64,000 nucleotides of DNA from Loripinus fragilis (Eukaryota > Mollusca > Bivalvia > Lucinida > Lucinidae): contig OZ026524.1 in assembly GCA_964019695.1 (NCBI GenBank), positions 20,589,509-20,653,508 on the forward strand, written 5' to 3'. Of this stretch, positions 20,735 to 31,081 are shown in pieces. Position numbers and translations under genes: made by a program. The notes beneath the pieces were generated by a model that worked only from the letters and a program-made list of their open reading frames with translations, was not told the DNA's origin and did no database searches. Each line of letters starts with the position of its first letter. The stretch's first letter is position 1.

Positions 20735-20973
20735 TGAGCCAGTGCATGAGATTTCCAACAATGTGGTATGTGCAGCCAGCAAAGTCTCAGATCAGCCTGC
20801 GTATACGCGCAGTCTGATCAGAGCCTTTGCTAGTCGCTTGAGTATTCAATGCTTGTTTAGCTACTGACTGAACACAATGTGGAGTTTCTAAGCTTAAAAG
20901 GGGGCTGCAGAGGCTGGTCCGAGTCTATACATGTCAAAATGCCACATTGTTGGAAAACTCATGCACTGGCTCA
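20735..20973. mobile_element. 239-bp MITE with ~30-bp terminal inverted repeats
   Basis: The ends read TGAGCCAGTGCATGAGATTT and the reverse complement of TGAGCCAGTGCATGAGTTTT, continuing through 'CCAACAATGTGG'. The interior also folds ('AGTCTGATCAGAGCC' and 'GCCTGCGTATACGCGCAG'). No clear target duplication is visible. In the right arm the copy (about 40286-40503) has lost one terminus together with flanking DNA, part of a ~95-bp difference. Partial copies lie at 58092-58265 and 58690-58800. Confidence 0.85.
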
Positions 20974-20979
20974 TTATTA

Positions 20980-21600
20980 TTATTTGATATGTTTTATATC
21001 GTTCATTTGTGAGAAGACACACAAAGTTTGGTTTAAAAATCTTTGAAATTAACTTTGTAATTCAGATTTAATGATACTTGACCTTTTGGCCCCTCCCTAA
21101 GGCTGCTGGAGACGGGGACCCAAAAATGGTGCTGATGCATGTGCCATTCATGTAAGTATCTCAACACATCAAATCGTGATGAATTTCGGGGAAAAAATGT
21201 TGACCTCTAACCCCCAACAGTACCCCCTAGTCCCAACCATGTGACATGACCTAGGTGGCCAAATGAAAATCCCGTCTGATATGTATTATATCTTTCATTT
21301 GTGAGAAAACACACAAAGTTTGGTTTGAAAATCTTTGAAATCGACTTTGTTATTGAAAATTAAGGATATTTAATGACATTTGACCTTTTGGCCCCTCCTC
21401 AGGGCCCCAGAGGGCGGAGTAAAGAAAGTGCTGTTGCATGCCCCATTCATATGAGCAACTCACACACCAAATTTGGTTGGATTTTGTCCAATGGTTTAGG
21501 AGGAGATAACGTGACGGACAGACGCACTTACAGTTAGATACTTCTTGGGTACTTACAGTGTTAGAAAAAGTAGCCAAGAAAGCATAAGTACCCAGGGACA
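20980..21600. repeat. two diverged copies of a 'TCATTTGTGAGAAGACACAC' repeat
   Basis: The run 'CGTTCATTTGTGAGAAGACA', 'AAAGTTTGGTTTAAAAATCT', 'TTGACCTTTTGGCCCCTCC', 'GACGGGATTTTCATTTGG' occurs at about 20998 and again at about 21290, and partly at 20560. It is a dispersed tandem-like element with ~290-bp spacing. The minus-strand frame at 21350-21601 translates it. The mirror is at 39658-40270. Confidence 0.6.
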
Positions 21601-21842
21601 AATCCAGTGATTTTTACGGAACCGCATTTTGAGTAAATTAGCTCCCTTTATATGCAAATTAGTTTTATTCTGTAATTGATTTTTAAAAACTATAAATTTC
21701 GGTAATTTAAAGTACCCAACGAGGGTCCACTAGTGAGTACAGACAGACGGAAGGACGGAGACGATTGTAATATCCCCATGTTTTTTTGAAAGTGTGGGGA
21801 TAAGTAGTGAAAAGAGAGGGATTATCAATGCAAAAAGCATGA

Positions 21843-22075
21843 GGCCTAAATGAAATATATGTGTGGTTCCTGTTGCATACCAACAAAATTTAGGGTAGGT
21901 AGCTAGGGAAATTATTAAATTTTGTTATAACATTTAACAAAGAAAATAGTGACAAAATCTGAAAAAGGTCCCATTTTAGGTATTTTTCTCCAAAGACCAT
22001 TTTAATGTTTAGGGTAGGGGCAAACAAATAAGGGTAGGTAGGCAACAGGAACCACGCATATATTTCATTTAAGCC
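21843..22075. mobile_element. 233-bp MITE, TIR starts GGCYTAAATG, 3-bp TGA duplication
   Basis: The left end GGCCTAAATGAAATATATGT and the right end (reverse complement GGCTTAAATGAAATATATGC) continue inverted through 'GTGGTTCCTGTTGC'. TGA flanks both sides (21840-21842 and 22076-22078). A 3-bp target duplication with a GG-starting TIR resembles PIF/Harbinger-type MITEs, but the target is not the usual TWA, so the assignment is tentative. The mirror is at 39184-39416, with a related fragment at 3970-4030. Confidence 0.85.
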
Positions 22076-22546
22076 TGAATAGAAGTGCTTTATCTTACAT
22101 ATTATTCATAGATTATCTTACACTTGTTACAAGTTTTAAGTGATCATTTCATTTGAAATTGATCATTAAACAAGCCCTTGGCATCATTTTAATATGAAAT
22201 GATCATTTGAAAGATTCCGCTTATCATGACCTTTTAAATGCGATTTTATTTCCTCCAAAGTTTATATATATCCTAGAAAATTTGCATACTGCAGCATTTC
22301 ATTTTTAAGCTTGTCTTTGTTGCTGAGCTGAATTGGTCGGAAGCCCCATAGATAGGTTATCTCGTGATGAGGATTGAGCCCCATATATCAATTTTATTAT
22401 ACAAGTATGGGAATGTCCATTATATATTTCATGTATTTTAACACTTTACTCCATAGGCTATTTTTAGATCAAGACATCATTTTCTATTTTTAGATAGCAT
22501 AGAAAAAATCAAGAAAAATTAAGCTAAAAACTTTGAATACTTTTCA

Positions 22547-22609
22547 AAATATTATGGAAAATGGAGCATTTGCTCCAAAAGAGCAAATGCTCCATTTTCC
22601 ATAATATTT
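22547..22609. repeat. 63-bp hairpin inside an AT-rich inverted region
   Basis: 'AAATATTATGGAAAATGGAG' continuing to 'CATTTGCTC' is mirrored exactly after a 5-nt loop. Weak outer complementarity ('ACTTTACTCCATA' near 22442 with 'TATGGAGTAATAGGGT' near 22634) suggests a MITE of about 220 bp around it. The mirror is at 38650-38712. Confidence 0.8.
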
Positions 22610-23204
22610 CAAAGGCGTCAAAAGGTGTTATTATGGAGTAATAGGGTAATGGGGTTAATTACAGGTCAGAATTATTTCCAAACTATAAGGTATTTCTGAT
22701 CCTGAAAACTGTTTTGACCTCAGCGAAAAGTGTAGACCCTTATGAAAGGTCACATTATGCAGCAATTCACTTCAGTCTTCACAGTTTGACAAACTACCCA
22801 TTTAGCAGTTTTCAGCATACAATGGGTTAAATGGTCAATGTTCTCTGACAAATTAGAACTGGTACTGTTGGCAGCATTGGTACATTGCACATCATAAATG
22901 CTCTCAGACAATATGGAGGGGGTGGACAGGGGGGTACCCAACCCCCACTTCCCTCCCCCTTTCACCCCACTTCCCTCCCCCTCTCCCCCCACTCCCCTCC
23001 CCCTCCAACCCCACTTCCCTCCCCCTGTCAGATTTTTCCCTCCCCCTGATAAAATTTTGTTCTTGTTCATGAACTTAAGCGTAGCCAAGAACCAAAATTA
23101 ATTCTAAAAATAGCTTACCAAAGACCCATCTGCATTTTCAGGGGACAAAGAGTTAAACATACTTTAGTTTGTTTGTTTTTTATGCTTAACCCTACTTGAA
23201 TCAG

Positions 23205-23355
23205 CTGAAGGGAGGAGAATGGCCGTAGAATTTATTTCAAGATCAAATCTCCACTAAAGTATGGGACCAGGCCGAGATCGAACACTCAGCCCCTGTATCT
23301 GCAGTCAGACTTGCATCTGCAATCCGACACGTTATCGCCTGCGCTGCGCGACCCC
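23205..23355 (-). repeat. second SINE family (tRNA-like head), inside the transposon
   Basis: On the minus strand: 'CGCGCAGCGCAGGCGATAAC', 'GTCTGACTGCAGATAC', 'GTGTTCGATCTCGGCC', then 'AGATTTGATCTTG' and 'CTACGGCCATTCTCCTCCCT'. The copy at 30945-31081 and its mirror share this order. Confidence 0.7.
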
Positions 23356-23489
23356 TTAAAAGTACTGTCACATGAGATGAATGTCTCTTCTGGAGTGAGC
23401 AAAGTAAACAGTATTTACGTGTATATTAGGCCAAAACACTTCTTGTTTTCGGTTACCCTAACGACCCTTATATTTTGGGGCCACCTTTT

Positions 23490-24500
23490 TATGCCCCCCA
23501 AAGGAATTTTGGGAGGCATATACATTGTAGTAATCGCACTGTCCGTCCGTCAGTCCGTCAATCCGTCCGTCCCGCTTCGTGTCCGGTTCATATCTCCTTT
23601 ATTCTTTGAGGTAGGAATTCCAATTTTGGTGTGTGGATACATATTGGGATGGCGGAGTGTCGCGTACCATTTTTGTGTCACTGTGACCTTGAACTTGACC
23701 TCTGACCTAGTTTTTAGAATAATCGTGTCCGGAGCATATCTCTTACATTATTTGAGGTAGGAATCTCAAATTTAGTGTGTGGATGCATCTTGGGATGACA
23801 AAGTGTCAGGTACCATAATTGGGTCACTGTGACATTGAACTTGACCTCTGACCTAGTTTCTAGAAACTGCACTGAGTCTGGTGCATATCTCCTATATTCT
23901 TTGAAGTAGAAATTCCAATATTAATGTGTAAATGCATCTTGGGATGATGGAGTGTCACATATAATTTTCGGGTCACTGTGACCTTCACCTCTGACCTAGT
24001 TTTAAGAATTATTGTGTCCAGAGCCTATCTCTTACATTCTTTGCGGTAGGAATCTCAAACTTGTAGCGTGGATGCGTCTTGGGATGACGAAGTGTTTCGT
24101 ACCATAATTGGGTCACTGTGACCTTAACTTGACCTCTGATCTAGTTTTTAGAAACTGCATCGAGTCTGGTGCATATCTCCTATATTCTTTGAGATAGGAG
24201 TTCCAAATTTGGTGTGTAAATGTTTTTTGGGATGACGGAGTGTCACATACCATTTACAGGTCATGGTGACCTTGACTTCTGACCTAATTTTTTGAGTAAT
24301 CGTGTCCGGAGCATATCTCTTATATTATTTGAGGTAGGAATCTCAAAATCGGTGTGTAGATGCATCTTGGGATGACAAAGTGTCAGGTACCATAATTGGA
24401 TCTCTGTGACCTTGAACTTGACCTCCGACCTAGTTTCTAGAAACTGCATTGAGTCTGGTGCATATCTCCAATATTCTTTGAGATATTAATTTCAAATCGT
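23490..24500. repeat. seven-unit ~145-bp tandem array with two alternating unit types
   Basis: A head 'TATGCCCCCCAAAGGAATTT' with 'GTCCGTCCGTCAGTCCGTC' precedes units that start at about 23581, 23727, 23876, 24016, 24164, 24304 and 24453 (spacing 140-149 bp). Units alternate between 'GTCTGGTGCATATCTCCTAT' and 'GTCC.GAGC.TATCTCTTA' types, making a ~290-bp dimer. Each has 'GATGCATCTTGGGATGA' and 'TTGACCTCTGACCTAGTTT'. A single related unit lies near 18900-18990 (mirror 42185-42350). Confidence 0.9.
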
Positions 24501-25359
24501 GTGTGTAAATGCATCTACTCATAACTTGAAGGTGGAGCGGCTTTTCCTCGCTGTGCCACAGGGTTGTCTGCGGTTTGTGATTGTGGTGTTTCCTGATCAT
24601 ACTCACTTACTATTTTTGGCAATATTTCAAGTGACCTTGATGTCACAGTCGAGTTCATATACTATATTTTCTTGTAAATACAGTTCTACCTTAAAAAGCT
24701 GCATACTCTGTAACTATGAACATTTTTCGAAAAATTTTCTTTTCTTTTAAAATCATTTGTAAAAGTAGAATTAAGCTATGTTTTCACAATAAAAATGTTC
24801 AGTACAGCTGAAAACTGCATGGAAAAGTGAATTATCTCATCAAATAGGTGTGTTTTTCTCATGTTGGTAATTATTTGCGTCCCTCCAATAATTCTAGACC
24901 GTTGAATTTTAACATAAATGCAGTTGTTTTGATAGTGATACCTTGTTGAGATTTACGAAAATGGTAAAATGTTTACCTGAATTTGAGTATTTTTACTGTG
25001 TTCTTGAAAAATAAAAACATTATTTTTAAAATTAGACGATCAAAAGTTACAGACTATGCAGCTTTAATGGTTGGATGTAACAACTTCAAACTTTGCAGGT
25101 GCTTAGATCACATGATGTAGATGGCACGGGCAACATTTCATGTAAAAGGCGGTAATTTGCGATGGTGTACCATCGACTGAAGTCTGAATAACATCGACTG
25201 AAATCAATAAATACATGATTTTGTCTTACTCTTAAGTGTCGATTAATTATTTGCATACTTGGTGATTTTTCATGCATTTGTTTCCATCTGCTGATTTTTT
25301 TTTTCAAAATTAACCTATTCGATTTTTTTTTTCATGAACATCAGAGCCAAGGTGTCAAA

Positions 25360-25455
25360 TACTTTGGATCCAGATCAGGGCCAGTAGAATCCAGATCAGG
25401 ACAGGAATTCTGTCGGTGCTGACCTGGGTCCAAACTGTTTGCAAAGGTTATTAGC
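25360..25455. repeat. copy of the 'GCAAACAGTTTGGACC' palindromic repeat
   Basis: 'GTGTCAAATACTTTGGATCC' and 'AGATCAGG' are followed by 'GACCTGGGTCCAAACTGTTT' and 'GCAAAGG'. The same family is at 4965-5105, 27232-27310 and 48000-48105. Confidence 0.65.
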
Positions 25456-27231
25456 AGAAGACAAGAAAATAAAGTAAACTTGTTCAGTCAGATCCGAGAG
25501 ATTTCTTGATCTTGTAAAAAGTTGTATTTTATACTTCATTTCAGGGAGTCTCCCTGTACTTTGAGTCGGATAGACATTATAACATAAACATAAGCGCCAA
25601 GGAGCTTATGAAACTTCATGAAACATTTTCGCATGTGTGAAAAAGGGAATTACTTTCCTCTGCATTTAAGTCTCAATACGTTTTCTTTTTCTTGCAAATA
25701 TCACTGTAGAATGCGTGATACATCGATAATGTGAAAAATCAAAACACTAGCATAAATTTTCTAAGCTTGACGATATGCGTGGTATTAAACTTTCGGGTCT
25801 GTCAAACAATCATTGTTTAGTTAGTTTCTCGAAAACTGACAATCATATATCAAAATGCGAACTATCGAACATAGCACAACTCATGTTGTGTTTTAACTTT
25901 TTATTAGTTTACAGAAGTCAATTTGGTTCTTTGCACAATTAGGCTAATCGGTTCCTTAAATAAGTAGATCTAAAGCCTCCTATATTAGTTGGATTTGTTT
26001 CTGTCACTGAGTGACAAGATCTATCATTCACTTAAAGACAACCTACCCTGATAATCTCGTTTTCTCGGTAATCTCTGATCTTTGAACGACAGTAAAAATC
26101 AAGCTGAAATCCTACTGGCGCCATACATTACGTGGGTCGTGTGACAAAATAGTCCACACAAATATGCATATTTTTCTTGGTGGACCTTAATATAACTTAT
26201 AGGCATAAAACTGCCACTTTCTTTGAATTTTCTATAAAAAAAAATCAATTTCCCGCCCCAATCTTTCCAGGCTCCCCGCCCCCTCTATCCCCGCTTCCCG
26301 CCCCCTCTACCCCCGCTTCCCGCACCCTCCACCCCCGATTCCGCACCCTCCACCCCCGATTCCGCACCCTCCATCCCCGTACCCCCGCCACCCCTGTCCA
26401 CCCCCTCAATATGCGGAACTTGGGCTGTGACAGTCAAATTTGTATCATCACGGAAGAACTTGAACAACATGTAGAAAGCACGGAATGTAAATAGCTAAAA
26501 ATACTCCCGAGACCATGTACATGTAGAGCCTTTATGCATGCTGGTGCAAAATCCATCACTTCCTGGTTTTAACACAAACAAAAACACAGAATGGTTCGAC
26601 AATATCCTTTTTTCATACAGTCTAAATGATGACTGAGTCCTCTATAATACTTTTGTGTTTACTCTGATAAGAACTATGACTGGGACGTCATCAACTCCAA
26701 GGTGACTTGGACTGTTGGCAGCATGCTGAACATATCTGCATAATGGACTGTTGAGATATCTGAAATGTAAATAAATATACATGTACACAGATTAGCTAGA
26801 TACATGTACACAGATTAGCTAGGGCATTGATTGAATGATTTTCCTTATGATACTGATTTTCAAACTGTTACAACTGCTTATGGTTTTTATGATATCTCTT
26901 TAAGTTTTAGCTTTTTTAACACGAACCAACAGATTTCGCTTTTGATAACATTGGCAAGGTAATATTTTGGACTTTTAATATATTATTAAAAATCCCCACA
27001 ACATATTTTATTACATTACATTGGACATGTAGGTCAGCCTGTTAATTTGGAGTATGATACATGTGTGTAAGGAATGGAATAGAATGTATTTTTATTTTTA
27101 TAATTTCAATTATTGCCAATTTGCATTAAAATCATAAAGTGAAGATTTCAACACCTGTAACCGTCAAAAATATGTAAGGCATTTAGTGTCTGCTGATGAC
27201 AAACTATAATAATTGACTATTTTGTTAACAT

Positions 27232-27312
27232 TTGCAAACAGTTTTGACCCAGATCAGGCCCACAAAACATAGGACCTGATCCAGATCAGAGTGTTTGACA
27301 AACTTTGGTGGT
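27232..27312. repeat. copy of the 'GCAAACAGTTTGGACC' palindromic repeat
   Basis: 'TTTGCAAACAGTTTTGACCC', 'AGATCAGG', 'GGACCTGATCCAGATCAG' and 'GTGTTTGACA' occur in order. The mirror at about 37445-37525 shows a few base differences ('CATAGGACC' on the left against 'CAAAGGACC' on the right). Confidence 0.65.
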
Positions 27313-27925
27313 GTTCCTGATAGATTTTTGAAAAATCAGAAGACAATACAATTTCAAAGCATATACAAAATTAAAATAGCTTTAGTTCTGCCTCTTCAAT
27401 AATGAAGTTTGTATAAATGTCCAACAATCAGTGTGGTCATATGGTGATGGGCCGCAGTTTAGAGGTCTTATCAGACAGACTGGCAGTCTTAGTGTCAGAA
27501 TACAGGATTGGACTTTATTGGCTTTTAAAATTTTACAGGAAGTTAAATAAAAGTTCAAATCAGCAGTCTCGGGCACTGAACACATGTACATATATTGTAT
27601 GCAATCATAGGTCTATAATTTTAGGGTAAAATAGAATTATTTTACTTAAACAATCAGATGGATGCTAAAAAGAACCATCGCATTGGGGCAGTTCTTTTGA
27701 GTACCTTAAAAGATGTGATTTTGGAACTTGATAAATAACTCGGACCCAGTATACAATATTTTCTTGGAAAGTATAACCTGTATCACCTCGAGGCTCAATC
27801 AGATAATAGGTGGACCTGACTTGATTGCACCGATACTATCCTCGAAGGACCGGTTTCAGTGACCCTAGGGGTTCTTTAGCAAAATTATTAATCTTCTTGG
27901 AAACAATTAATAATTGTGTATCTAT

Positions 27926-28276
27926 GAGGGTCTGGAGATGGGGGGGTCTGATATTCACCATTCATTAAAAATTTAGCCCATTATTCATCTCATTAAAAGT
28001 TTTGAGTTATCATTAAAATAAGACCAATTATTCATTAAAATTATTTTATTATAACACAATGGGCCACGATGCGACAAAATGATTTGTTAGCATTATTCAT
28101 TAAAATCTGATTATTCACTATTCATTAATTTTTTCTTCTATACATTAAAAAAATAGGATTATTCATTATTTTTAGGTCCTCTATATTCACTATTCATTAT
28201 TTTTTGGCTCATTATTCACTTTTCATTATATAAAAAGGCCATTATTCACTTATCATTATACCCCATCCAGACCCTC
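27926..28276. mobile_element. 351-bp MITE packed with ATTCATTA motifs
   Basis: The ends GAGGGTCTGGA and TCCAGACCCTC are inverted repeats flanked by ATCTAT at 27920-27925 and 28277-28282, a 6-bp target duplication. The interior is built from some twenty variants of TTATTCA(C/T)TATTCATTA. The mirror copy is 36481-36831 and an independent insertion is at 58828-59138. The GAGGG terminus and 6-bp duplication match the 3492-bp element's style. Confidence 0.9.
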
Positions 28277-28589
28277 ATCTATAGACTATAGGTCACTTTA
28301 GAACTATCTTTGGACAATATGTTTGACATAGAATAGAGTGAAGAAAAATTAAAACAAAATATTTGACACAGCTTATCCTGACATACCCCATATTTCCTTA
28401 CAGATATTGGTTGGAATCTGTTTCAGTGACCCCCACTTAATTTTTAAAACATTAACATCATGCAGTCAGTCCAAAGCATCTGCTCCTTGTTAACTATCAT
28501 CAACTTAAGACAAAACCATGTTAAAGCAATTTAGGTCTTTCTTTATAAAGTCAATTATTGCTTTTCGATTGACTAAAATGTCTATTTTG

Positions 28590-28712
28590 TTTTGTTTGTG
28601 TTGTTGCTTTACGTTCCAAGTCAACAGCTATGGTCATGGCGGGATGGTCAGTTCACTTACCACACTTTTTCCTGGGCAAGCTTGAACAAGCGGATAACAA
28701 GTACTTCTCAGG
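28590..28712 (-). repeat. degenerate SINE tail
   Basis: 'GTTCCAAGTCAACAGCTATG' and 'GTCATGG' resemble the reverse complement of the 3' part of the tRNA-Thr SINE ('CATATGACCTTAGCTGTTGG' in 45115-45165). 'CTGGGCAAGC' and 'AAGTACTTCTCAGGGA' follow. The head is not recognisable. The mirror is at about 36045-36167. Confidence 0.5.
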
Positions 28713-28967
28713 GATACAGACTAACCTTTTTTGCAGGAGCAAGCTGGGCCCCTAAAACAAAATGATTAGGGGCCCAGCCCAAAACTAAGGGACCCAGGAT
28801 TCGGCAGAAAATTAAACAAATTTCAACAGCATTGCCAAACATTAGTTTTGCTTTAAATACTAGACCCTCAAAATCTGTATTCCTCTAATTATTTACCATA
28901 GTAACCCATAAAGCGCTACTTATAATTTGCAACAGATGACAATTTCAAATTTTGCTGCTTTTTCAAA

Positions 28968-29051
28968 ATTAACATATAAGGCATGGTATTTCATGAGAAT
29001 CGTCTGTGGTGGCAGACGATTCTCAAGGAATATCATACCTTATATGTTAAT
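28968..29051. repeat. 84-nt long-stem hairpin, pre-miRNA-like size
   Basis: 'ATTAACATATAAGGCATGGT' and 'GAGAATCGTCTG' pair across a 6-nt TGGTGG loop with 'CAGACGATTCTC' and '...ATACCTTATATGTTAAT'. The stem is ~39 bp with about four mismatches and no large bulge. The near-perfect pairing fits a small foldback element better than a typical animal miRNA, but a small-RNA source is possible. The mirror is at 35706-35789, so the locus is present twice. Confidence 0.7.
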
Positions 29052-29068
29052 AGACTCCTTTCACATTG

Positions 29069-29083
29069 TTAGTGCGCATGCGC
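29069..29083. promoter_or_regulatory. NRF-1-like GCGCATGCGC site
   Basis: 'TGCGCATGCGCC' fits the NRF-1 palindrome, a common element of TATA-less metazoan promoters, and CpG-containing sequence follows ('GTTCCGCGTTATCTCCGCGA'). A related site lies at about 31789-31800. There is no linked first exon that I can support, so a promoter role is a guess. The mirror is at about 35674-35688. Confidence 0.3.
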
Positions 29084-29534
29084 CAAACTGTCTCGTTCCG
29101 CGTTATCTCCGCGAGATTACACGTGAAGGGGCAACCTGTATATGGCTGCCTTACATTACACTATGGAATATGGAAAACTATTAATAAAGGAAAATAAATT
29201 CACAAGCAAAGATTAGACAAATAGTAAAATTAAATGATATAATGTAACAAAAATAAGTGATTAATTCCTATATTCTGAATATTTGAGATCAGAAAAGTTG
29301 ATTTCTAAACATCCAAGACTGACTTTTTCCAAATAAGCGGGTGCATTACTATGTTGGTCAAACATTAAACATACACTGTATCAATAATTTCCTTCAATAC
29401 TATGCGTTTTCGAGTAGCGACTAGTCTGGTAAACTTCTTATTTAATCAAGGTCTACATGGTCTATGATAACATTCCATACACTTGACGTCTAAACACCGT
29501 CGTTCTGATTTAAATAAGGGATAAGATACATTAA

Positions 29535-29762
29535 GGCCATCGCGCGAGAAAACCTGTCTTCCGGGTTTCTTACCAAGTAAGACTCAAAAAAGTCTGTTCG
29601 GGTACATAGACTCGCTAAAATGTAATTTTGCATGAAGCAAGTTTAGATATACTTTCCAGTAAGTGAACAATAAAGGCGCTGATCAGACTGCGTGGATACG
29701 ATGACAGGCCTGCGCCTTTGTTGTTCGCATGCACCAATGTCAGGTTTTCTCGCGTCGAGGCC
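29535..29762. mobile_element. ~228-bp MITE with GGCC...CGCGAGAAAACCTG ends
   Basis: 'GGCCATCGCGCGAGAAAACC' then TG at the left is matched in inverted orientation by 'CAGGTTTTCTCGCGTCGAGG' then CC at the right. No clear target duplication. The interior includes 'GATCAGACTGCGTGGATACG', reminiscent of the MITE at 20735. The mirror is at 34995-35222. Confidence 0.75.
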
Positions 29763-30829
29763 CATTTTAAAATGTACTTCTGTGCATCCGGTCCTTTAAA
29801 TCCTATGCCCGGGGCCTAGTGAAAGCAATAAAAGCACACGTGCCTGACACCCGTTTGTAATTCGACTGTATGATTGATGTCGCTCTTATCATCACATATA
29901 CGTAAAAGGCGTCAATATGTACGGCCCAGACAGTGGACTGGTGTTTTAAAAAATTAATCTGAGTCTTCTTCTACATCCATAATATGTGTGTGCGAACAGC
30001 TATGATTCTTGCTAGCCTGAGCATAAGTGGACGTTCTGTAGAAATGATGTAATTTAATGGGTCTTTATTTACAGTGTTTAGTTCGATTTCGACATTTATC
30101 GCATATGCTAAGTCATTATGTGCAAATATCTAGCAGTATACATGCACGTCTATTTGGTAGCGTGCGCTACTGCATGCTTATCCGGTGGGGCTGGAAGCCT
30201 AAGATCTATTTATTGTCTGAGCCTCTGTCTACATGCATCGCCTTTCTTTATGTGCGCTCGGACACAACAATGGATCCAACAATGGATCCGAGGTGTGTGC
30301 GAACAGCGAATGCCCTGATGAGACTGTGCATTTGCAGAGGCTCGTCTGAGTTGTCGATGTTCGCATAACATATTAGTTTGTCTTATTAGTAGGCATGTGT
30401 TTCAGATAGCTCCTGAAGAAGAAGCCGATTTAAGTTAAGGATATTTTACACGAATTAAAGTGAAAAAAAATCTGAAGACTTATAAAATATATAAGAATAT
30501 GTTAGTTTATCTTATTTCTAGAATAAGATATCTCATTCTAGCGATGAAAAGCCAAAAAATCGACTTATAAACCATCATTATGTGTTTTGCCAATGCAACT
30601 TATAAACAATCTGCCCCTTCATTTTCAAAAACGGCTTTATAGATTTTTCAATTGAAGAGCGATTGCTAAGGGAGATAACATTGTGAAAGGGGTCTATTGT
30701 CTGCTGCAGTCGTGATTGGCGTTTGTAAACAGTGACAGTATTTGTAAATAGCTGAATGAAGATTTGTAAACTTCCAACAGCTGGTGTCAGATTTGACAAG
30801 ACTTCATACATTTACATAATACCCTTTTT

Positions 30830-30925
30830 TTCAGGGGCAAGCTGGGCCCCTTAACATTTTAGTTTTAAGCGCCCAGCCCAAAATTTAGGGGCACTAGACT
30901 TCTAGGCCCCTGTTAGTCTTTTTCT
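30830..30925. repeat. small hairpin repeat 'GCAAGCTGGGCCCC'
   Basis: 'GGGGCAAGCTGGGCCCC' with 'GCGCCCAGCCC' and 'AGGCCCCTGTTAGTC' forms an imperfect hairpin. A second copy is at about 28718-28805 ('GGAGCAAGCTGGGCCCC' with 'GGGGCCCAGCCC'). The mirrors are at about 33832-33927 and 35952-36039. Confidence 0.65.
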
Positions 30926-30944
30926 CTGCTTCTTGGATGATTCA

Positions 30945-31081
30945 GTGGAAGGGAGGAGAATGACCGTAGAACTTATTACATGATCAATCTCCACGAAAGT
31001 ATGGGACCTGCCGGCCGTGATCCAACACACAACCCCTTGATCTGCAGTCAGACACACATCTGGCTGCACTACGCGGCTGGT
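30945..31081 (-). repeat. second SINE family, minus orientation
   Basis: On the minus strand: 'CCGCGTAGTGCAGCCAGATG', 'GTCTGACTGCAGATCA', 'GTTGGATCACGGCCGG', 'GAGATTGATCATG' and 'CTACGGTCATTCTCCTCCCT'. The order matches 23205-23355. The mirror is at 33676-33812 (+), where an open frame of 78 codons simply translates it. Confidence 0.75.

Larger units (their letters stand above)
22916..26407. mobile_element. 3492-bp DNA transposon present only in the left arm
   Basis: The left end GAGGGGGTGGACAGGGG and right end CCCCTGTCCACCCCCTC are perfect 17-bp inverted repeats, flanked by AATATG at 22910-22915 and 26408-26413. The right arm has the unoccupied site with one AATATG (CATATT at 38344-38349), and the arm-length difference (3498) equals element plus duplication. 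Both subterminal regions are minisatellite-like: CTTCCCTCCCC units on the left and TTCCCGC.CCCTC.ACCCCCG units on the right. The interior holds a SINE, a seven-unit tandem array and AT-rich DNA. No transposase frame is recognisable, so it is non-autonomous. Confidence 0.93.

Noticed and set aside
22898..23101. Proline-rich 67-codon frame
   Set aside because: It translates the C-rich subterminal minisatellite of the transposon.
23305..24500. CRISPR-like array
   Set aside because: Units are contiguous ~145-bp tandem repeats without short conserved repeats separated by unique spacers, and the genome is eukaryotic.
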